A stretch of DNA of 64,000 nt from Clarkia xantiana subsp. parviflora. Taxonomy: Eukaryota; Streptophyta; Magnoliopsida; Myrtales; Onagraceae. Under the pieces are notes generated by a model. The model was not told the origin of the DNA and did no database searches. It worked only from the letters and a program-made list of their open reading frames with translations. Below are positions 47,640-60,251 of this stretch, piece by piece. Both the position numbers and the translations under genes were made by a program. The stretch lies in assembly GCA_036873135.1 (NCBI GenBank), contig JAPTYO010000005.1, positions 8,906,166 through 8,970,165 on the forward strand, written 5' to 3'. Position 1 is the stretch's first letter. Every line of letters begins with the position of its first letter.

Positions 47640-48579
47640 AATAATCCAACCACATCTTTATTGAGTTCTAAGCAATAACAGAAGCAGAATTGACCACTCC
47701 TCATAACAGCTTTGAAATTTTCCAGCAGAAACAGACTCGCCACCAGTAAAAAAACCGAACCTTTCCTTAAATTCAATCGAACTGATGTAAAACAAAGGTT
47801 GAGACACGACCTAATTGGAGCAAGACAATAACGCTGCAGCTACTGCAAATTGGCCGTCCCTCTCTTAATCTCTTTCTATCCGGTTCCTTAAAAACATGGA
47901 AATCGAAGGTACCGTTGTGTGTGGAGAGAAGAGATTATTATTAGTTGAGAGGTCCGCGTAACTGTCGAGAGATTTGGTTGAATGGGAAAGATTACGTATT
48001 TGATTGATTTAGGGTTTATGATGGTCTTTGTTTCTACGTCGGTTATCTTCCTCTGCGGGAGTTTTCGTAAGTTTCGCGGAATTTCGTTTACCATATCAAT
48101 CAAATACAGCAGCGTTTGGCCAAACCAAATATATTATTATTATTTTTTATATTAAATCAAATCAAATAGGTCCGACTACTAGTCAAGCCGTCCACGCGGT
48201 AATGATGATGTAAATATATATAACTCACTCCACCATAACTCCAAAACCAAAAGGCAGTAAATTGTATAGTTGGGTTGGGTTAGACGGTTAGTTAATAAAT
48301 ATAGGGAAATAATTAAATATAAATAAAATAATATTTATTATGCATGCACATTTGAAAAGTTTATTGCCTTTTTATGTCTTTTATGTGGCGTAATAATTAT
48401 TGATAATCGGAAATACAAAAGGTAAATGATGTTTACCCCAAAAAAAAAAAAAAAAAAAGGGTAAATCATGAATTTAATACACCACATTACGTCAACGTTT
48501 TTCAAGACAATTAATCTGAAGACGAATAAACAAATTTTGACGCCGATGTTAAAAAGGGTAAACGGTATTTGTTATTTTG
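47640..48579 (-). promoter_or_regulatory. upstream region of the DUF1666 gene
   Basis: It holds the presumed 5' UTR and promoter on the minus strand. No TATA box can be placed with confidence. Beyond 48200 it is AT-rich with an A-run of 18 at 48440-48457 and ends at the target site of the large LTR element. Confidence 0.4.
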
Positions 48580-48584
48580 TTAAT

Positions 48585-49202
48585 CGATAGTTATTCGTCT
48601 GATTCAGGTTCGTTTTATATTATTCGGACTTCGTTTACACGTCAAACCCACCAACGGCTCTAAAATATTCAACCGCGAGTTCAAAGTGGTCCGGGACACG
48701 TACGCGCGTATCCCGGACGAAAAACTCATCCGGATTGTCACCATAATCCGGACCGGGTTCACCACACCGGATTGCTCCCCACGAAGACGCGCAAACCCCT
48801 ATATATATATATACACAGCACGTGTAGAGCTTCCCGACGTCAACTTTACGCTCGTCCACGCCCGGTTCATATTTTACATTAAACCGGTGTCGGACCATTT
48901 AAAACCGGGTTAGAGTCCAAAGTTCCCTATAAATAGGAGTCTTGGTCACCCATTTTATAATTAAGTTGACAAGGAAGCTCTGACCTCTCTCTAGCTTTCT
49001 GTCTCTAGATTTCTAATTTAAGTTTCGGAGAGGGTTCATCACACTCCACTCCCCTCTGTGTGGTGTGCGATATTACCCTTCGTACAGGTATCAGGAGACG
49101 CACGCACTCGGACACCTGCGAAGACCCGACATACCAGCAACCCGCAACACATTCAGACATTCATACCAGGACCCGACACTCCGTCTAGTCAGAGTCCCAA
49201 TA
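48585..49202 (+). repeat. 5' LTR of the Tat-like element
   Basis: 618 bp. Its first base is C where the 3' LTR has T, and its last bases are TA where the 3' LTR has CA, so both ends have drifted. A TATA box (ctataaatag) is at about 48929, with the CT-rich leader and the phrase tctgtgtggtgtgcgatatt shared with the 3' copy. Confidence 0.92.
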
Positions 49203-49293
49203 TTTTGGTGCCGTCTGCGAGATACGAACATAACAAGTCATACACTACCGACAACGATAACGAGCAACCCTCCGCCTCCCGATAACCCGGAAA

Positions 49294-50823
49294 TGGTAAG
49301 AGAAGAAGGTCTAAGACGATCAAAAAGAAAAATTACCGCGGAAGCATCTAAGCAAGCACCACTAAGAAGGAGTCAGGCAGATCCTTCCTACATCCCCGAG
49401 GCCGTATCCACAGCCACCTCTGTGCCAACTCTAAACGCACAACCAGAGCATACCGCCCAAACCAACGAACCACCACCAGGGTTCGAACGCAGAGCACACA
49501 CAATGGAGGAACAACCCTATGGAATGCCGGCTGAAAACCAGCAACCTCAAGGTGCTCGGGCCGCGCCCCACGGTAACACCTGCAATGATTGCAGCAATAG
49601 AAGAACTGCTGGCTTTCAAAGAAACTCTAAGGAACCAAGGCTACGCGCCTCCCCCACCTCCGCCACCACCTTCTCAAGTATACGCTGCAGCGGGGACAAT
49701 GTCTCAAGACACTCCCCTAAGAGAAGCTTCAATGCAACAAGGAAGACAGCCTCCGGTTGCCAACCCACATTACTATAATGAAGGACCGCAGGGATCCCGC
49801 TCCAGCGCAACTTACTATGAGAGGCCATACCCGGCGGAATCATGGAAAAAACCAAGTTTCAGGAACGAGCAACTGGGCAGTGAGGGTTCCCATTAGCAAC
49901 AAAGCTGGGGGCATGACAATAGCGGAAACCCAAATAGCATTTGGGGGATGCCGGAGAGGAACGATAACGTCCCCATCATAGGACTAACTGCCAAGACCTT
50001 GGAGGCTCTCATAGAGCAAAAGCTGAAACAATAAAAAATCAGACATATGCATGTCTTGACTGATAGCGCAAGTCACCCATTTACTAAGGAGATGTTGTAT
50101 GATCGGGTTCCGGGAATGCTAAACAACATAAGAATTGAGAAGTACTTTGGAAAGGGTGATCCTATTGAGCACGTGCAACAACACGAGGCTTCAGTGCTAG
50201 GGAGAACAACAAACCCAAACCATGTGGCGGTTACGTTCCTGCAAACCTTAACAGGTTCAGCGGCACACTGGTTTTTCTCCCTTCCTAAGGAAAGTGTTGG
50301 CTCCTGTCCATACCTAAAAGGAAAATTCATCCAGAGGTACATGGGTGAACACAAGTTGCTCAAGGACTCAAGTGCGCGAGACGTGAAGCAACAATACAAT
50401 GAATATCTAGCGGATTATCACATCTGTTTTAATCAGAACATTGCAGACATCCAGATAAACCTGTCTGAAGACGAGATAATAAAAGCATTTATAAGGAACC
50501 TGGGCCGCTTAGGATTCTCTTTGGGTGAAAAAATGTCGAAACGCCCGACAGAAACTCTGGAGGAGTTAGCCTCGCGTGTCAAAGAATTCGTGGACCTTGA
50601 AAGGTTCAGAACCAGAGCTAAGAAAAAATTGAATGCAGAGCGTAACAAAGACAATAGAAACAAGGTTGAGCAAGCAAAGAATCCCCAGGGAAATCAGCAG
50701 CAAAGACAGTGGCAACCACAACCCAAGCGACCTATCCAAGAGACCGAAGAAGGTAAATGCCGCAAACCTCATTCTGCTGAATTCACCCTTGTCGGTGATC
50801 TTAAAAGAGATGAAGGAAACTAA
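49294..50823 (+). pseudogene. gag polyprotein, broken
   Basis: It starts at ATG 49294 (MVREEGLRRSKRKI...). After a frameshift it moves to the frame of 49519-49896 (TPAMIAAIEELLAFKETLRN, then a run of eight prolines). It resumes in 50047-50823 with the gag capsid-like domain: HPFTKEMLYDRVPGMLNNIR, FGKGDPIEHVQQHEA, FLQTLTGSAAHWFFSLPKES, FIQRYMGEHK and TLEELASRVKEFVDLERF. This is the Retrotrans_gag type of plant gypsy elements, the structural protein of the virus-like particle. The tail is rich in Gln, Lys and Arg. Two frameshifts and a stop near 50032 break it. Confidence 0.85.
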
Positions 50824-51706
50824 TCTCTGGAGAGAGCCAAACAATTGGCAAAAAGGCCCTTTGGGAAAAGAAACTGAAAAATGGTCTGAAAATCACGAAG
50901 TTAACGGGTACGACACCGACAACTGTTTCAGCCTAAGAATGCGCATCAACAACGTTATTCTGCGTGGGGAGTTGAAACACTATGTTGAACAAGGTGACAA
51001 CATCCCTACAAAGCATCAAGGAGAACCCTCCAAGAAAAACAAAGGAAAAGAAAAGATGCATGACAACCCACCCCCTCCCAAGCGGGGTGTGATAAACGTC
51101 ATACACAGAGGACCAGCTGCTGGTGGCCAAGGCTCACATGCAAGGAATGTCTACGCTTCACAGGCAGAGACACATCCCAATTACGGTAAGAGACCAAGGG
51201 GCGAGCAAGAAGATCTTGTCATCATGTTTTCTAAGGAAGACATGAAACACATTGTATAACCCCACGATGACGCACTCGTCATTACCGTACCCATCGCAGA
51301 TTTCGACGTCAAGCGAATACTCGTTAACGGCAGAAGCTCCGCTGACCTCCTAACAATGAAGGTAACAGAGCAGCTTGGTCGCACAAAGGAAGACTTAAAC
51401 CCAGGAACATTCTCACTTATAAGCTTCGCAGGAGCTGCGACATACCATCTAGGTACAATCACCCATCCAGTAACACTGGGCTCAGGATGGACGAAGCTTG
51501 ACATCAATGTGGGCTTTGTAGTGGTTGAAACCCTGGGGTCATATAATGGAATTCTCGGGAGAACAACGATGAATCCCTTCAAGATTGTGCCATCCACCGC
51601 GCATCAAAATATGAAGTTCCCAACAAGGAACTGTGTTGGAGAGATGCTGGGCGATCAAACCGCAGCACGACAGTGCTACATAAACGCTTTAAGGCGTAAG
51701 CAATAA
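50824..51706 (+). pseudogene. gag C-terminus and aspartic protease, broken
   Basis: The frame 50633-51259 carries the post-capsid region (NCFSLRMRINNVILRGELKH) typical of Tat-lineage polyproteins. After a stop at 51259 the protease follows: DDALVITVPIADFDVKRILV, then NGRSSADLL, where the catalytic Asp of the usual DxGSSAD motif is Asn. YNGILGRTTMNPFK follows later (51540). The reading ends at 51706. A protease with Asn at this site should be inactive. Confidence 0.8.
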
Positions 51707-51718
51707 CTCTCCATTGCC

Positions 51719-52396
51719 ATGATAAGGATGGGCATAGTTGAGACACAAGAAACTCGCCAAGTCGAGGAAGAGAGGTTAAAGCAACTCTACGCACCCGGAT
51801 ACATGGAAAACAACAAGCTAGTCCCGGCACTGCATAGTGTTTGGGACGTTAAACAAAGAGAGGGAGAATCGACCTGGGATTACTTCAAGCGCTTTGCGCT
51901 GAACGCAGCCCTCATGGAGGCAACAAGGGATGAGGTGATCAACACGTTTTTTATGAACGTAAATGCGTGATACTTCTTCCTACTCGGAAGAATGTATGGT
52001 TGGAGGACCACTTACTCAATAAGTGACCTCAAGGAAAATCTGGAGAGAGCAATAAGCTGTGAACAAGAACTTGGGTGAAGCATACCACCCATAGGCAATG
52101 AGGGAATACTCTTTCAAAGTTCAAGCAGGAACGAGCTCAACGCTGCAGAGTATGCATTTACTCCTCTGAACACAAGGGTTGAAGAGCTGTTCATCGACAT
52201 CCTGCAAAACAAATTACCCCATCCGCGCTTGACACTGAACGCGTTCCTCAGAACAGATGTCACACACTGGTGCAAGTTCCACAACACTTGGGGACATAGC
52301 ACCAACAACTGCATCACGCTACGAATGGAGATCGAAGAATTGATTACTTTCGGAGCACTCAAAGGGCGCGTGGCATGCAGCCACACCGCCGGATGA
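51719..52396 (+). pseudogene. second gag-like segment
   Basis: Downstream of the protease, where RT is expected, gag-type sequence appears again. 51719-51970 ends with VKQREGESTWDYFKRFALNA, the central gag block. 52100-52396 reads AEYAFTPLNTRVEELFIDIL, then WCKFHNTWGHSTNNC, the CxFHxxxGHxTxxC motif, then RMEIEELITFGALKG. It partly covers the same gag parts as 50047-51000 but is clearly diverged. Stops at 51968 and 52078 break it. Confidence 0.75.
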
Positions 52397-52868
52397 AAGT
52401 GCCAACGTGGGAGGTGGCAAACACATACCTCCCCAACACTGCGTCACAATCAGCTTTATCCACCAACACTGCTTTACAAGCAGCCTTATGCATTTATCAA
52501 CTTTCAATCTTTACTTTTCCAAGTTGTTTATTATTGCAGTAGGGTATTTACAAATGGGTCTTATCTATCCAGCACTGTATATACGCTAAGAAAACTAATG
52601 AAGTTAATGTATTTTCGTAGGTACATTACTCTCTTACATTCCCTATTCTGGAATAACACCAAGTAGTGGACTCTATGCATTTAATTTGCACCAACAATAC
52701 AAGCTATTACGCTTAAAACAACAAAAGGCTTATACCATACGCCACCAACATGTCAATACTCGACATCAACAACGAGTACGCAATACGCTCTCTCACGCGG
52801 CATCTATTATGTCTACTCTATACGATTACATCTTGAAATTTTTTTCTATGGATTACTTACAAATAACA

Positions 52869-53140
52869 TGGCGCGACATCCCCGCTCGGGGGCAACCCCA
52901 TGATTACAACAACCATACCTTGGATTTTTAACCAAGAGACGATCAACTACTACGTGGTGCGACATCCTCTATACGAGGGCAACCCCACACATTTACATTG
53001 CGCGACATCCTCTTTACGAGGGCAACCCCATGACATCTTACTGTGGAAAATGACACCCAATATAGATTACTAAACACTTGGGCGTGATTCACCCCATGAA
53101 ACATGGTGCGACATCCTCTTTACAAGGACAACCCCATGAG
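52869..53140 (+). repeat. four copies of a gcgacatcctctttacgagg motif
   Basis: A roughly 30-bp phrase (gcgacatcctctttacgagg, then gcaaccccat) recurs at about 52871, 52958, 53005 and 53106, at spacings of 47 to 101 bp. Related versions lie at about 56973 and 57039 inside the same element. Each contains a short palindrome (cctctttacgagg). Confidence 0.8.
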
Positions 53141-53299
53141 AACCTACTACTACCCACAAGTAGCGTTCATTATTACGTACCGCCTTTCTACGCCGGTAAG
53201 AGCATATCCTACCATCTCCACAACACACAACGCAGCGAAAAAATCTCCAAATCTACAAGTCGAGTCTTGTAAAACGTTATCTTGTTCGTGAACAAATAA

Positions 53300-53830
53300 C
53301 GGAAACAAAACACTTCAACCAAGCAAGTAGTGTCTTGCCACAAACGTCGCCTTGGAATGGCCCAAGAAAGGGGAAAAACTACAAGTCGTGTAATGCGATC
53401 TTGTACACCCCCCTGGAATAACCAGGTAGAGGTGTAGTAGCATCGCAAGGCAATTAACAGGACTAGCCAGCACAACGCCTCACAACAACGATACGGCGGG
53501 GGTACCCAAAGTACGGAAAATAGAACACTTCCAAATTGGCAAGTCGTGTCTTGTTACAGCGTCGCTTTGGAATGGCCCAAAAGACGATATAAACTACAAG
53601 GCGTATTACACGACCTCAGTCGCGCCCCTTTGATTAACAAAGTAGAGGTGTATTAGCATCACAAGGCAAGTAATTGGATTAGCCAACAGAACAACTTGCA
53701 ACAACGTTACGCGGGGTGTTTCCAACTAACGGATGGAAAAACGCCCCAAAGTAACAAGTAGCGTCTTGTGACAACGTCGCCTTAGAGTGGACTAAGAGAC
53801 GGTAAAAACTAAAGTCTCGCCTCGACGAGA
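53300..53830 (+). repeat. ~215-bp tandem repeats, 2.5 copies
   Basis: Units start at 53300, 53514 and 53730 with cgga, and share gtcttg, caacgtcgcc, ttggaatggcccaa, gtagaggtgta and agcatcrcaaggcaa. The third unit is cut short at about 53830. After it (53855-53970) a shorter motif, gcattactacccataaatgc, recurs three times. Confidence 0.85.
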
Positions 53831-54330
53831 CGACACACTCTCGTGTGAAGTATGGGTCATGCACATTACTACTCACAAATGCTAAGTACCAGGACAACGG
53901 CCTTGCGCATTACTACCCATAAATGCAAAGCGTCACTCGTCTTGGGCGTTACTACCCACGAAATAAGGCAAACATACAATATATGTGTTTACCACATCCT
54001 CATTACACCATGCCTTGGTATAACCAAGAGGGGAAAGCAACGCAAAGACATATGTCTCCTAACTACAACTATAGATGCTACATCCAATCAGAGGACGAGT
54101 CTTAACTCTACTAAATAGTCCACACCACATGGACAATCATGAAAACAAAGGTATGGAATATTACTACCAGGTTATCATGCATTACTAAACTATCCAAGAT
54201 AGGTTCATATGACAATGTCAAGCATCAAAAAATAAGCATAAAAGGTTCAAAAGGACAATACCCCAAAAGCAACCTCAACCCAAAATGAGGAGCCAAGACT
54301 ATATACAAAGATTGGATATAAAGCCAACAA

Positions 54331-56838
54331 TCAACCCGACGCCACGTCAGGAACACCGACACCATCTCCGCATGCTTCGGGAACGACCTCATCAAGTGAA
54401 GCACCCTCCACTATATTAAACTCACCATCATCATCAAATATCAACCCATAATGACGAGTATCAGCCACAATATCATCAGAGGCATTCACCTCAACAGCCT
54501 CAGGGGCAGGCGCCTCAACGATCTGGGGGGCATTCACCACAGCAGGCGGGGGAACAATCCCGTCTCTAAGATGCAAGGCAGCCACATCCCCAGTAGCAAA
54601 TGCGACATATACACCCAATCGATCAAAGATGAAATCGGGAGCAACATCATATACATGTTCAATAGAGCCGTTGATGGAGTCGTACAACAGGTCGTCAGCA
54701 CCTGCCCGAATCTCATTCTTATAGGACTCCGAGACTTTATACTCCACCACACCATCAACCTTGCCAGCCGCGTAGGCCTTCTCCTCCACAGCTTTCAAGG
54801 CAAGGTCGTGCTCCACACCATCCTCAGCAACCTTCTTCTGAAGGGCAACCACATCAGACTCGAGCATAGCAACTCGAGCTTGACGAGAGGAGACTCCCGC
54901 TTCCAAATCAGCAGCCTTCGAACTCAAGAAGCGAGACTTCTCCTTCAAGTTTTCCAGCTCATGACAAGCCATATCGCACTTCTCCTTGAGTTCCTTCTTC
55001 TCCTCCGTGAGTTCAATAACAAAGGAGGAAAGGTTCGCCATTTGTACAGCAACCTGTAAGAATACAACATGGATCAACAACAAACAAGTTGTAACAACAC
55101 AAACAAACCTACAAGTTATAAAAAGAGTAAGGATAAATACTCAGAGGCGCAAGGCAGGACAGTGCACCCTCAGCATATGAGTGCGCATCCTCAGGTTCGT
55201 TGGGACGAACACTCCGATCCCCAGGAGGGATAATCTGCTGGAACACACGTACTCCCACTTCAGGAGTAGTCAAGCTAACCTCTTGAGCAAAGCGTGGCCC
55301 CCCAACAGCAAAGGGTACCCATTCCCCATCAGTAATAGCGTCCTTAACATGACGAACCAAATCAGCTCAGGTAAGCGCAGCAAGAGGCGCAATACCTACG
55401 AACATACACGAAGATAAACAACAAGGACTAAACATAACAAGTATAGAAATGAATTAAAGTCAAATAGTATACCTGTGTGAGGAGTCCCCTCCTCCAACAT
55501 CCGGTCCCTCGACCGGGGGGTAGACATAATGGGCGTACGAGCCAGACCTCCAAATTCCTTCCCCTTTCTAAGAGAAGGAGTCTTCGACGCCTCACCACTT
55601 CCAGACTTCGGGCGCTTAGGGTCGCTCAAGGGCCGCTCGCCGGAGTTGGGACGCTTCGCCTTAGGCCGAGGCGGAGTGTCAGTAGCAGCGACGACACGCT
55701 CCGTCACAAGTGGGGACCAACCTACAAACAAGAAGCAAAACAATATAAGAGCAATGACATGGAACATAGACAACAAAGAATGATTTCACCAAAACACAGC
55801 TGACCGGCGTTTCCCTTCCCGCGTCCAGGCTGCATGCCTTGAAGCACAACGGAAACATCAGAACGACCACTCCGCACAGGAGGAGCAGAACCACCATGAA
55901 TACTCGCCTGCCAGCGTGAAGTTTTTCTGTGAAGCCAGTCTACATCACAACATAATAAGGTTATAAAGGTTCATAACATACCGAAGGACCCCCCCCCCCC
56001 CCCGAAGGAGGCGTGCAAATCCCATCCCTGTGCAATTCCCGCTCTGTCACGCGAGACATGGCACTATAAGTACGCGCCTTGTGCGCCCGATATACCATCT
56101 TCATAGCTTCCTTATCTGACTCTGAAAACCCAGGAAAAGCTGGCACGGGATCAGGCTTAGCAATGTGAATGATGGGCCAAGTCACCCCAGGATCACTACT
56201 GAAGAAGTAATACTTCTTCCAATGTCCTTTCGAGCGATCAACAGCAGTAACAAAGCGAAGGCTAGTACCCACATCAAAGGCCAACCAGATAGAAATAGAA
56301 CAAAAGCTAGACGAATCCGGACGTTGGAGCCGAAAGAAACACCGGAAAAGTAGTGTCGAGTAACGCCATGACTGCTGATGGCATAGAACCCGAAAACAGA
56401 CCCAGTACCGTATCCCGGCGGGCGCAAGATCAAGGGGAGAGATCCTATAATAACAGCATAATCGGCGCAAATCCTGACAATAGGGAAAGCGCAAACCCTC
56501 TCGAATCGAGAGGTATACACCGCGGACAGCTCGTCTGGAGGCACAGTAGACATCCCCGCAGCAGCATTAGGGATAATATCAAAGGGAAAGACTGCCTCTA
56601 CCAAGGGACAGAGTCCTGAACGCTCTACATAACGCTTGTAATCCTCACGCTCCAACATATTGCTAGCAAATGTTTGGAGTAAATCTCCCGACCCCGAGTT
56701 ATCCTCCGACTCAGGAGAAGAATACACGTCATCCTCTGTATCCGGCTCAGATGACTCCGAAGACCCCAACTCAGGGTCAGGGTCCGAATCAGGACGATAT
56801 GTAACTAAAGGAGTAGGAATATGTAACTTACTCATCAT
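54331..56838 (-). pseudogene. antisense multi-exon ORF (plant transposon protein domain plus coiled coil)
   Basis: Read on the minus strand, the ORF starts MMSKLHIPTPLVTYR (56838), followed by an acidic Ser/Glu/Asp stretch. A domain like the 'putative gypsy type transposon' family (Transposase_28) follows: ERVCAFPIVRICADYAV, then after a frameshift YRISPLDLAPAGI, FRVLCHQQSW, LLFRCFFRLQRPDS and KKYYFFSSDPGVTW. After a poly(G) tract (55989-56003 on plus) come exon-like pieces split by GT-AG introns: about 55800-55915, 55485-55720 (basic, PPRPKAKRPNSGERPL) and 55155-55380. A last exon, 54331-55048, holds a heptad-rich coiled coil (LTEEKKELKEKCDMACHELE). A TGA at 55367-55369 and the frameshift disable this copy. 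Confidence 0.7.
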
Positions 56839-56839
56839 G

Positions 56840-58529
56840 ATAAATCCAGCAAGTCGAGAAGGTAATCCTAATGATGGACGTGCCAGCTCTCCGCACTACA
56901 ACTCCTGCAAGGGTACAACAACAACCTACTCAACACTTGCACATATCCCCGTCACGTCAATAATTACTATGCAACGAACGTCCCTTGCTCGGGGGCAACA
57001 TCATATTTACGAACCTATAAGTGTTTAACTACTACATAGCGAACATCCTCTATACGGGGGCAACGTCAGTAAGGGCCTTGTCCCGACACTTATAGGGTTT
57101 ACATGTTTTCACACACAACTATATGTGCCTATGTACATCCATATACCCGCGGGTACCCACGCGTGCTCGTGCGCGACTATATGAGTCTATACGCAATTAC
57201 ATGTGCTTACATGCACCTATGCATACATCCGCATGCCTACATGTGCTTACATGCACTTACATCTGCATATCTGACCCAATGCGAGTATCTAAGGTAATAA
57301 ATGCAAATATGTTCATAAGCACTAACATCTATACGCATATGTTGTCTAACATGTGCAGGATATATGTATATACATACATATACACAACGGGGAATATAAA
57401 ACTTGACAATAGCTACAAGCATCACTATGCTACCAAAATATATATGAACATGTCCTGACGAGATATCTATCAACCAATGATGACAATCAAAATGGGAAGT
57501 AACACTCGTACTCTATGCATATTAGTGCTAAAACACTTAGCCATTTTCATGCTCTTTTTTCTATGCTAAACTATGCTAGGCATTTTATCAAACACTTGGG
57601 GGGCATGAATAATCAAGTTCCAATCAAGACAATGCTTAGTCAAATTGATGCAAACAAAGATATCATCATACCTGCAAATGGTTCCAATCAAACTCAAAAA
57701 ACCGAATCACCACGAAATTCGAGGTAACACCCCGTTTGGTCGCCGAAAGCCACGCCCGCTGCGCCGTCTGCCGCGCCCGTCGTCCCGCCTGTCGCCGATC
57801 CTGCCGCCGATCCTGCCGCCACAAGCTGGTGGTTCCGATGATGAGGGATTGCCGGCCAGTGGTGTAAGTGGATGTGTGGGTGAGTGGCTTGGATGCTAAG
57901 CTACTTACTCTTCAAGAAAATGGAGAAGACAACTTTAAAATATAGAGGTAAAGTGAGGAGGGGTTTACATACTCTCTCCTTTATATACACATATGGGTAA
58001 TATCCTACCCTCTCCATATTTTTTTCTAACTCTTTTGGGAGAATTCCCTAACATATACATATGCTCACATACCCGCGCATACACGAACACATCTACACAT
58101 ACACACACGTCCACATATCCATGTCACGTGTTTATTATTATAATCCTGATACATGTATATTTATATCCATGTCATTGCATATAGCATGCCCATATCTACA
58201 TGTTTAATTCCATGACATCAAACGTCGCGCGTTTGCTCATACACGCGCGTATACCATGTTTGCACACATGATATTGTTTACATCCATGTTGCATATATAA
58301 ATTCATATTGTTATATGTGTACACATTGCATACGAATACTCGCTTCACTAACCATGTCAGCAGTTATAGTTGCTCGCATTAAAAAAGAGATGGGATACGC
58401 GTTGTATAGGCCCACGCGCCAATGGACATTGAGTCCACGCCCAGGTAACACCCGAGCTTAAATCGAACGTATACTCTATCGAAAATAGAGTCAAGTAAGG
58501 GCCACGCTACTACTTGACTCGGGGGCAAA
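56840..58529 (+). other. 3' untranslated region of the Tat-like element
   Basis: No long ORF. 57100-57300 and 58050-58330 are low-complexity DNA built on acatgtgc/acatacac-like words. 57730-57840 is GC-rich (ccgccg, cctgccgccgatcctgccgc duplicated). The polypurine tract ends it at 58529. Confidence 0.6.
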
Positions 58530-59136
58530 TGATGGGTATACGTCCGATTCGGGTTCGTTTTATATTATTCGGACTTCGTTTACACGCCAAACCCACCAAC
58601 GGCTCTAAAATATTCACCCTCGAGTTCAAAACGGTATGAGACACGTACACGCATGTCCCCGATGAAAATCTCATCCAGATTGTCGTAACACCCCGGTATG
58701 GTCCGGATTGCTCCCCGCAAAGACGCTCAAACCCCTATTTATATATACACAACACGTGTAGGGCTTCCCGACATCAACTTTGCGCTCGTCCACGCCCGGT
58801 TCATATTTTACTTTAAACCGGTGTCGGACCATTTAAAACCGGGTTAGAGTCCTAAGTTCCTTATAAATAGGAGCCTTGGTCACCCATTTCATAATTAAGT
58901 TGACAAGGAAGCTCTAACCTCTCTCTAGCTTTCTCTCTCTAGATTTCTAATTTTATCTTCGGAGAGGGTTCATCGCACTCCACCCCCCTCTGTGTGGTGT
59001 GCGATATTACCCTTCGTGCAGGTATCAGAAGAAGCACGCACTTGGACACGTGCGAAGACCCGACATACCGGCAACCCGCAACACATTCAGACATTCATAC
59101 CAGGACCCGACACTCCGTCTAGTCTGGGTCCCAACA
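58530..59136 (+). repeat. 3' LTR of the Tat-like element
   Basis: 607 bp, from TGATGGGTATACG to ...GTCCCAACA. It matches the 5' LTR over its whole length, with scattered substitutions and a short deletion near 58690-58710. Confidence 0.94.
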
Positions 59137-59141
59137 TTAAT

Positions 59142-60251
59142 GATAAAAAGTTTTTGAACATTGTTGTTTTTATATTTTTATATTTTTGTTTTATTAGGTT
59201 ATTGTATATTAAAAAAAAATCCTTATACTTTTGAAAATGATTTGTGAATTGAAGTATTTATTTTATTTTATAGAAACTTAAGATCATTTTATCTTCAGAA
59301 AACTAGTTGATTTAATAATTTTTTAAAGTCATTTTCTGTTTGAAGTTAACTAAAAAATTAATGAAATTAACTTTGTATACAATGTAAAAAAATTCAACTA
59401 GCATTTACATTTGCGTAAAATTCAGCTAAAAATTTAATATTTAATCCAAATATATATTTCTATTTTGTGAATAAAAATATACCACCAAAACCCAATTAAA
59501 TATGGTATCCTGTAAAGAAAACCAAAACCTACCCAACCTCCAAGCCTATATATCCGCCTAATTAATATTATAATGTATTTTATAAACTAAAGTGTTAAAA
59601 GATTGGGGATAAAATATCCCTATTTTTTTTTTATTTCTTTTAGATATATATACTTAATTAAAGTAAATCGATTTTTTTTTTTATAATTAAAGTGATTATC
59701 TTGTAAATTGCTAACTCACATCTAGATACTCGAATAAAACACTAATTGAAGTATTTTTGTATAATATATAGATAAAGTTTCATTTTATGAACAATTTGCT
59801 AGCATGTTTTTTTTTTGGCTAACACTAGCTGGGTTTCACTTGGTTGAAAATTTGCTAATTAACAAAATTTTCACAAAAGGGAACATAAGCAAGTAAATTG
59901 TATTTTTTATTACCAAAAGAGCTATTATTTGTTTTAGTAAAAAAAAGAGTTAGTGAAATCTAAGCTAGAAATTGTCTAATTTTTTTTATGGTAACAATCT
60001 ATCCTAGTATTCGTATGTGAGTTATTAATTTGATAATTAATCGTTTATTTTATTGTCAAATTCTTTAAATGCGTTATAATTTAATATTTAATATGACTTT
60101 ATAATTTTTTTTAATAATTATTGTTTCTAATATAAATTTTTATGTAACATTTTTTCTTAAAAAATGTCCCATCATCCAATTCCTAGAGCCGAAGTGTTAG
60201 TGTTCTAGTATAACAATAGGGCAGGTATGCTTGAGATTTTTTATATAATTA
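59142..60251. other. AT-rich intergenic stretch
   Basis: Strongly AT-rich with several T-runs; no ORF, element end or tandem repeat recognised. Confidence 0.55.

Larger units (their letters stand above)
48585..59136 (+). mobile_element. full-length Tat-like gypsy element, non-autonomous, with antisense ORF
   Basis: Two LTRs (48585-49202 and 58530-59136) bound a 9.3-kb interior and are flanked by a perfect 5-bp duplication, ttaat (48580-48584 and 59137-59141). The LTRs are very similar but clearly diverged, so the insertion is not recent. After the 5' LTR comes TGGTGCCGTC (49206-49215), resembling the tRNA-Asp-type primer site of Tat/Athila elements. A polypurine tract, ttgactcgggggcaaa, precedes the 3' LTR. 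Inside are gag, protease, a second gag-like piece, tandem repeats and an antisense gene. No RT, RNase H or integrase was found. Confidence 0.93.

Noticed and set aside
49058..49285. ORF repeated at 58992-59234
   Set aside because: It is the LTR end read through; both copies come from the two LTRs.
52869..53140. Regularly repeated 30-bp motif that could be taken for a CRISPR array
   Set aside because: Spacing is irregular, copies are diverged, there are no cas genes, and the context is a plant retroelement.
57103..57458. Cys/Tyr-rich ORFs in low-complexity DNA
   Set aside because: They derive from acatgtgc-type repeats in the untranslated region of the LTR element.
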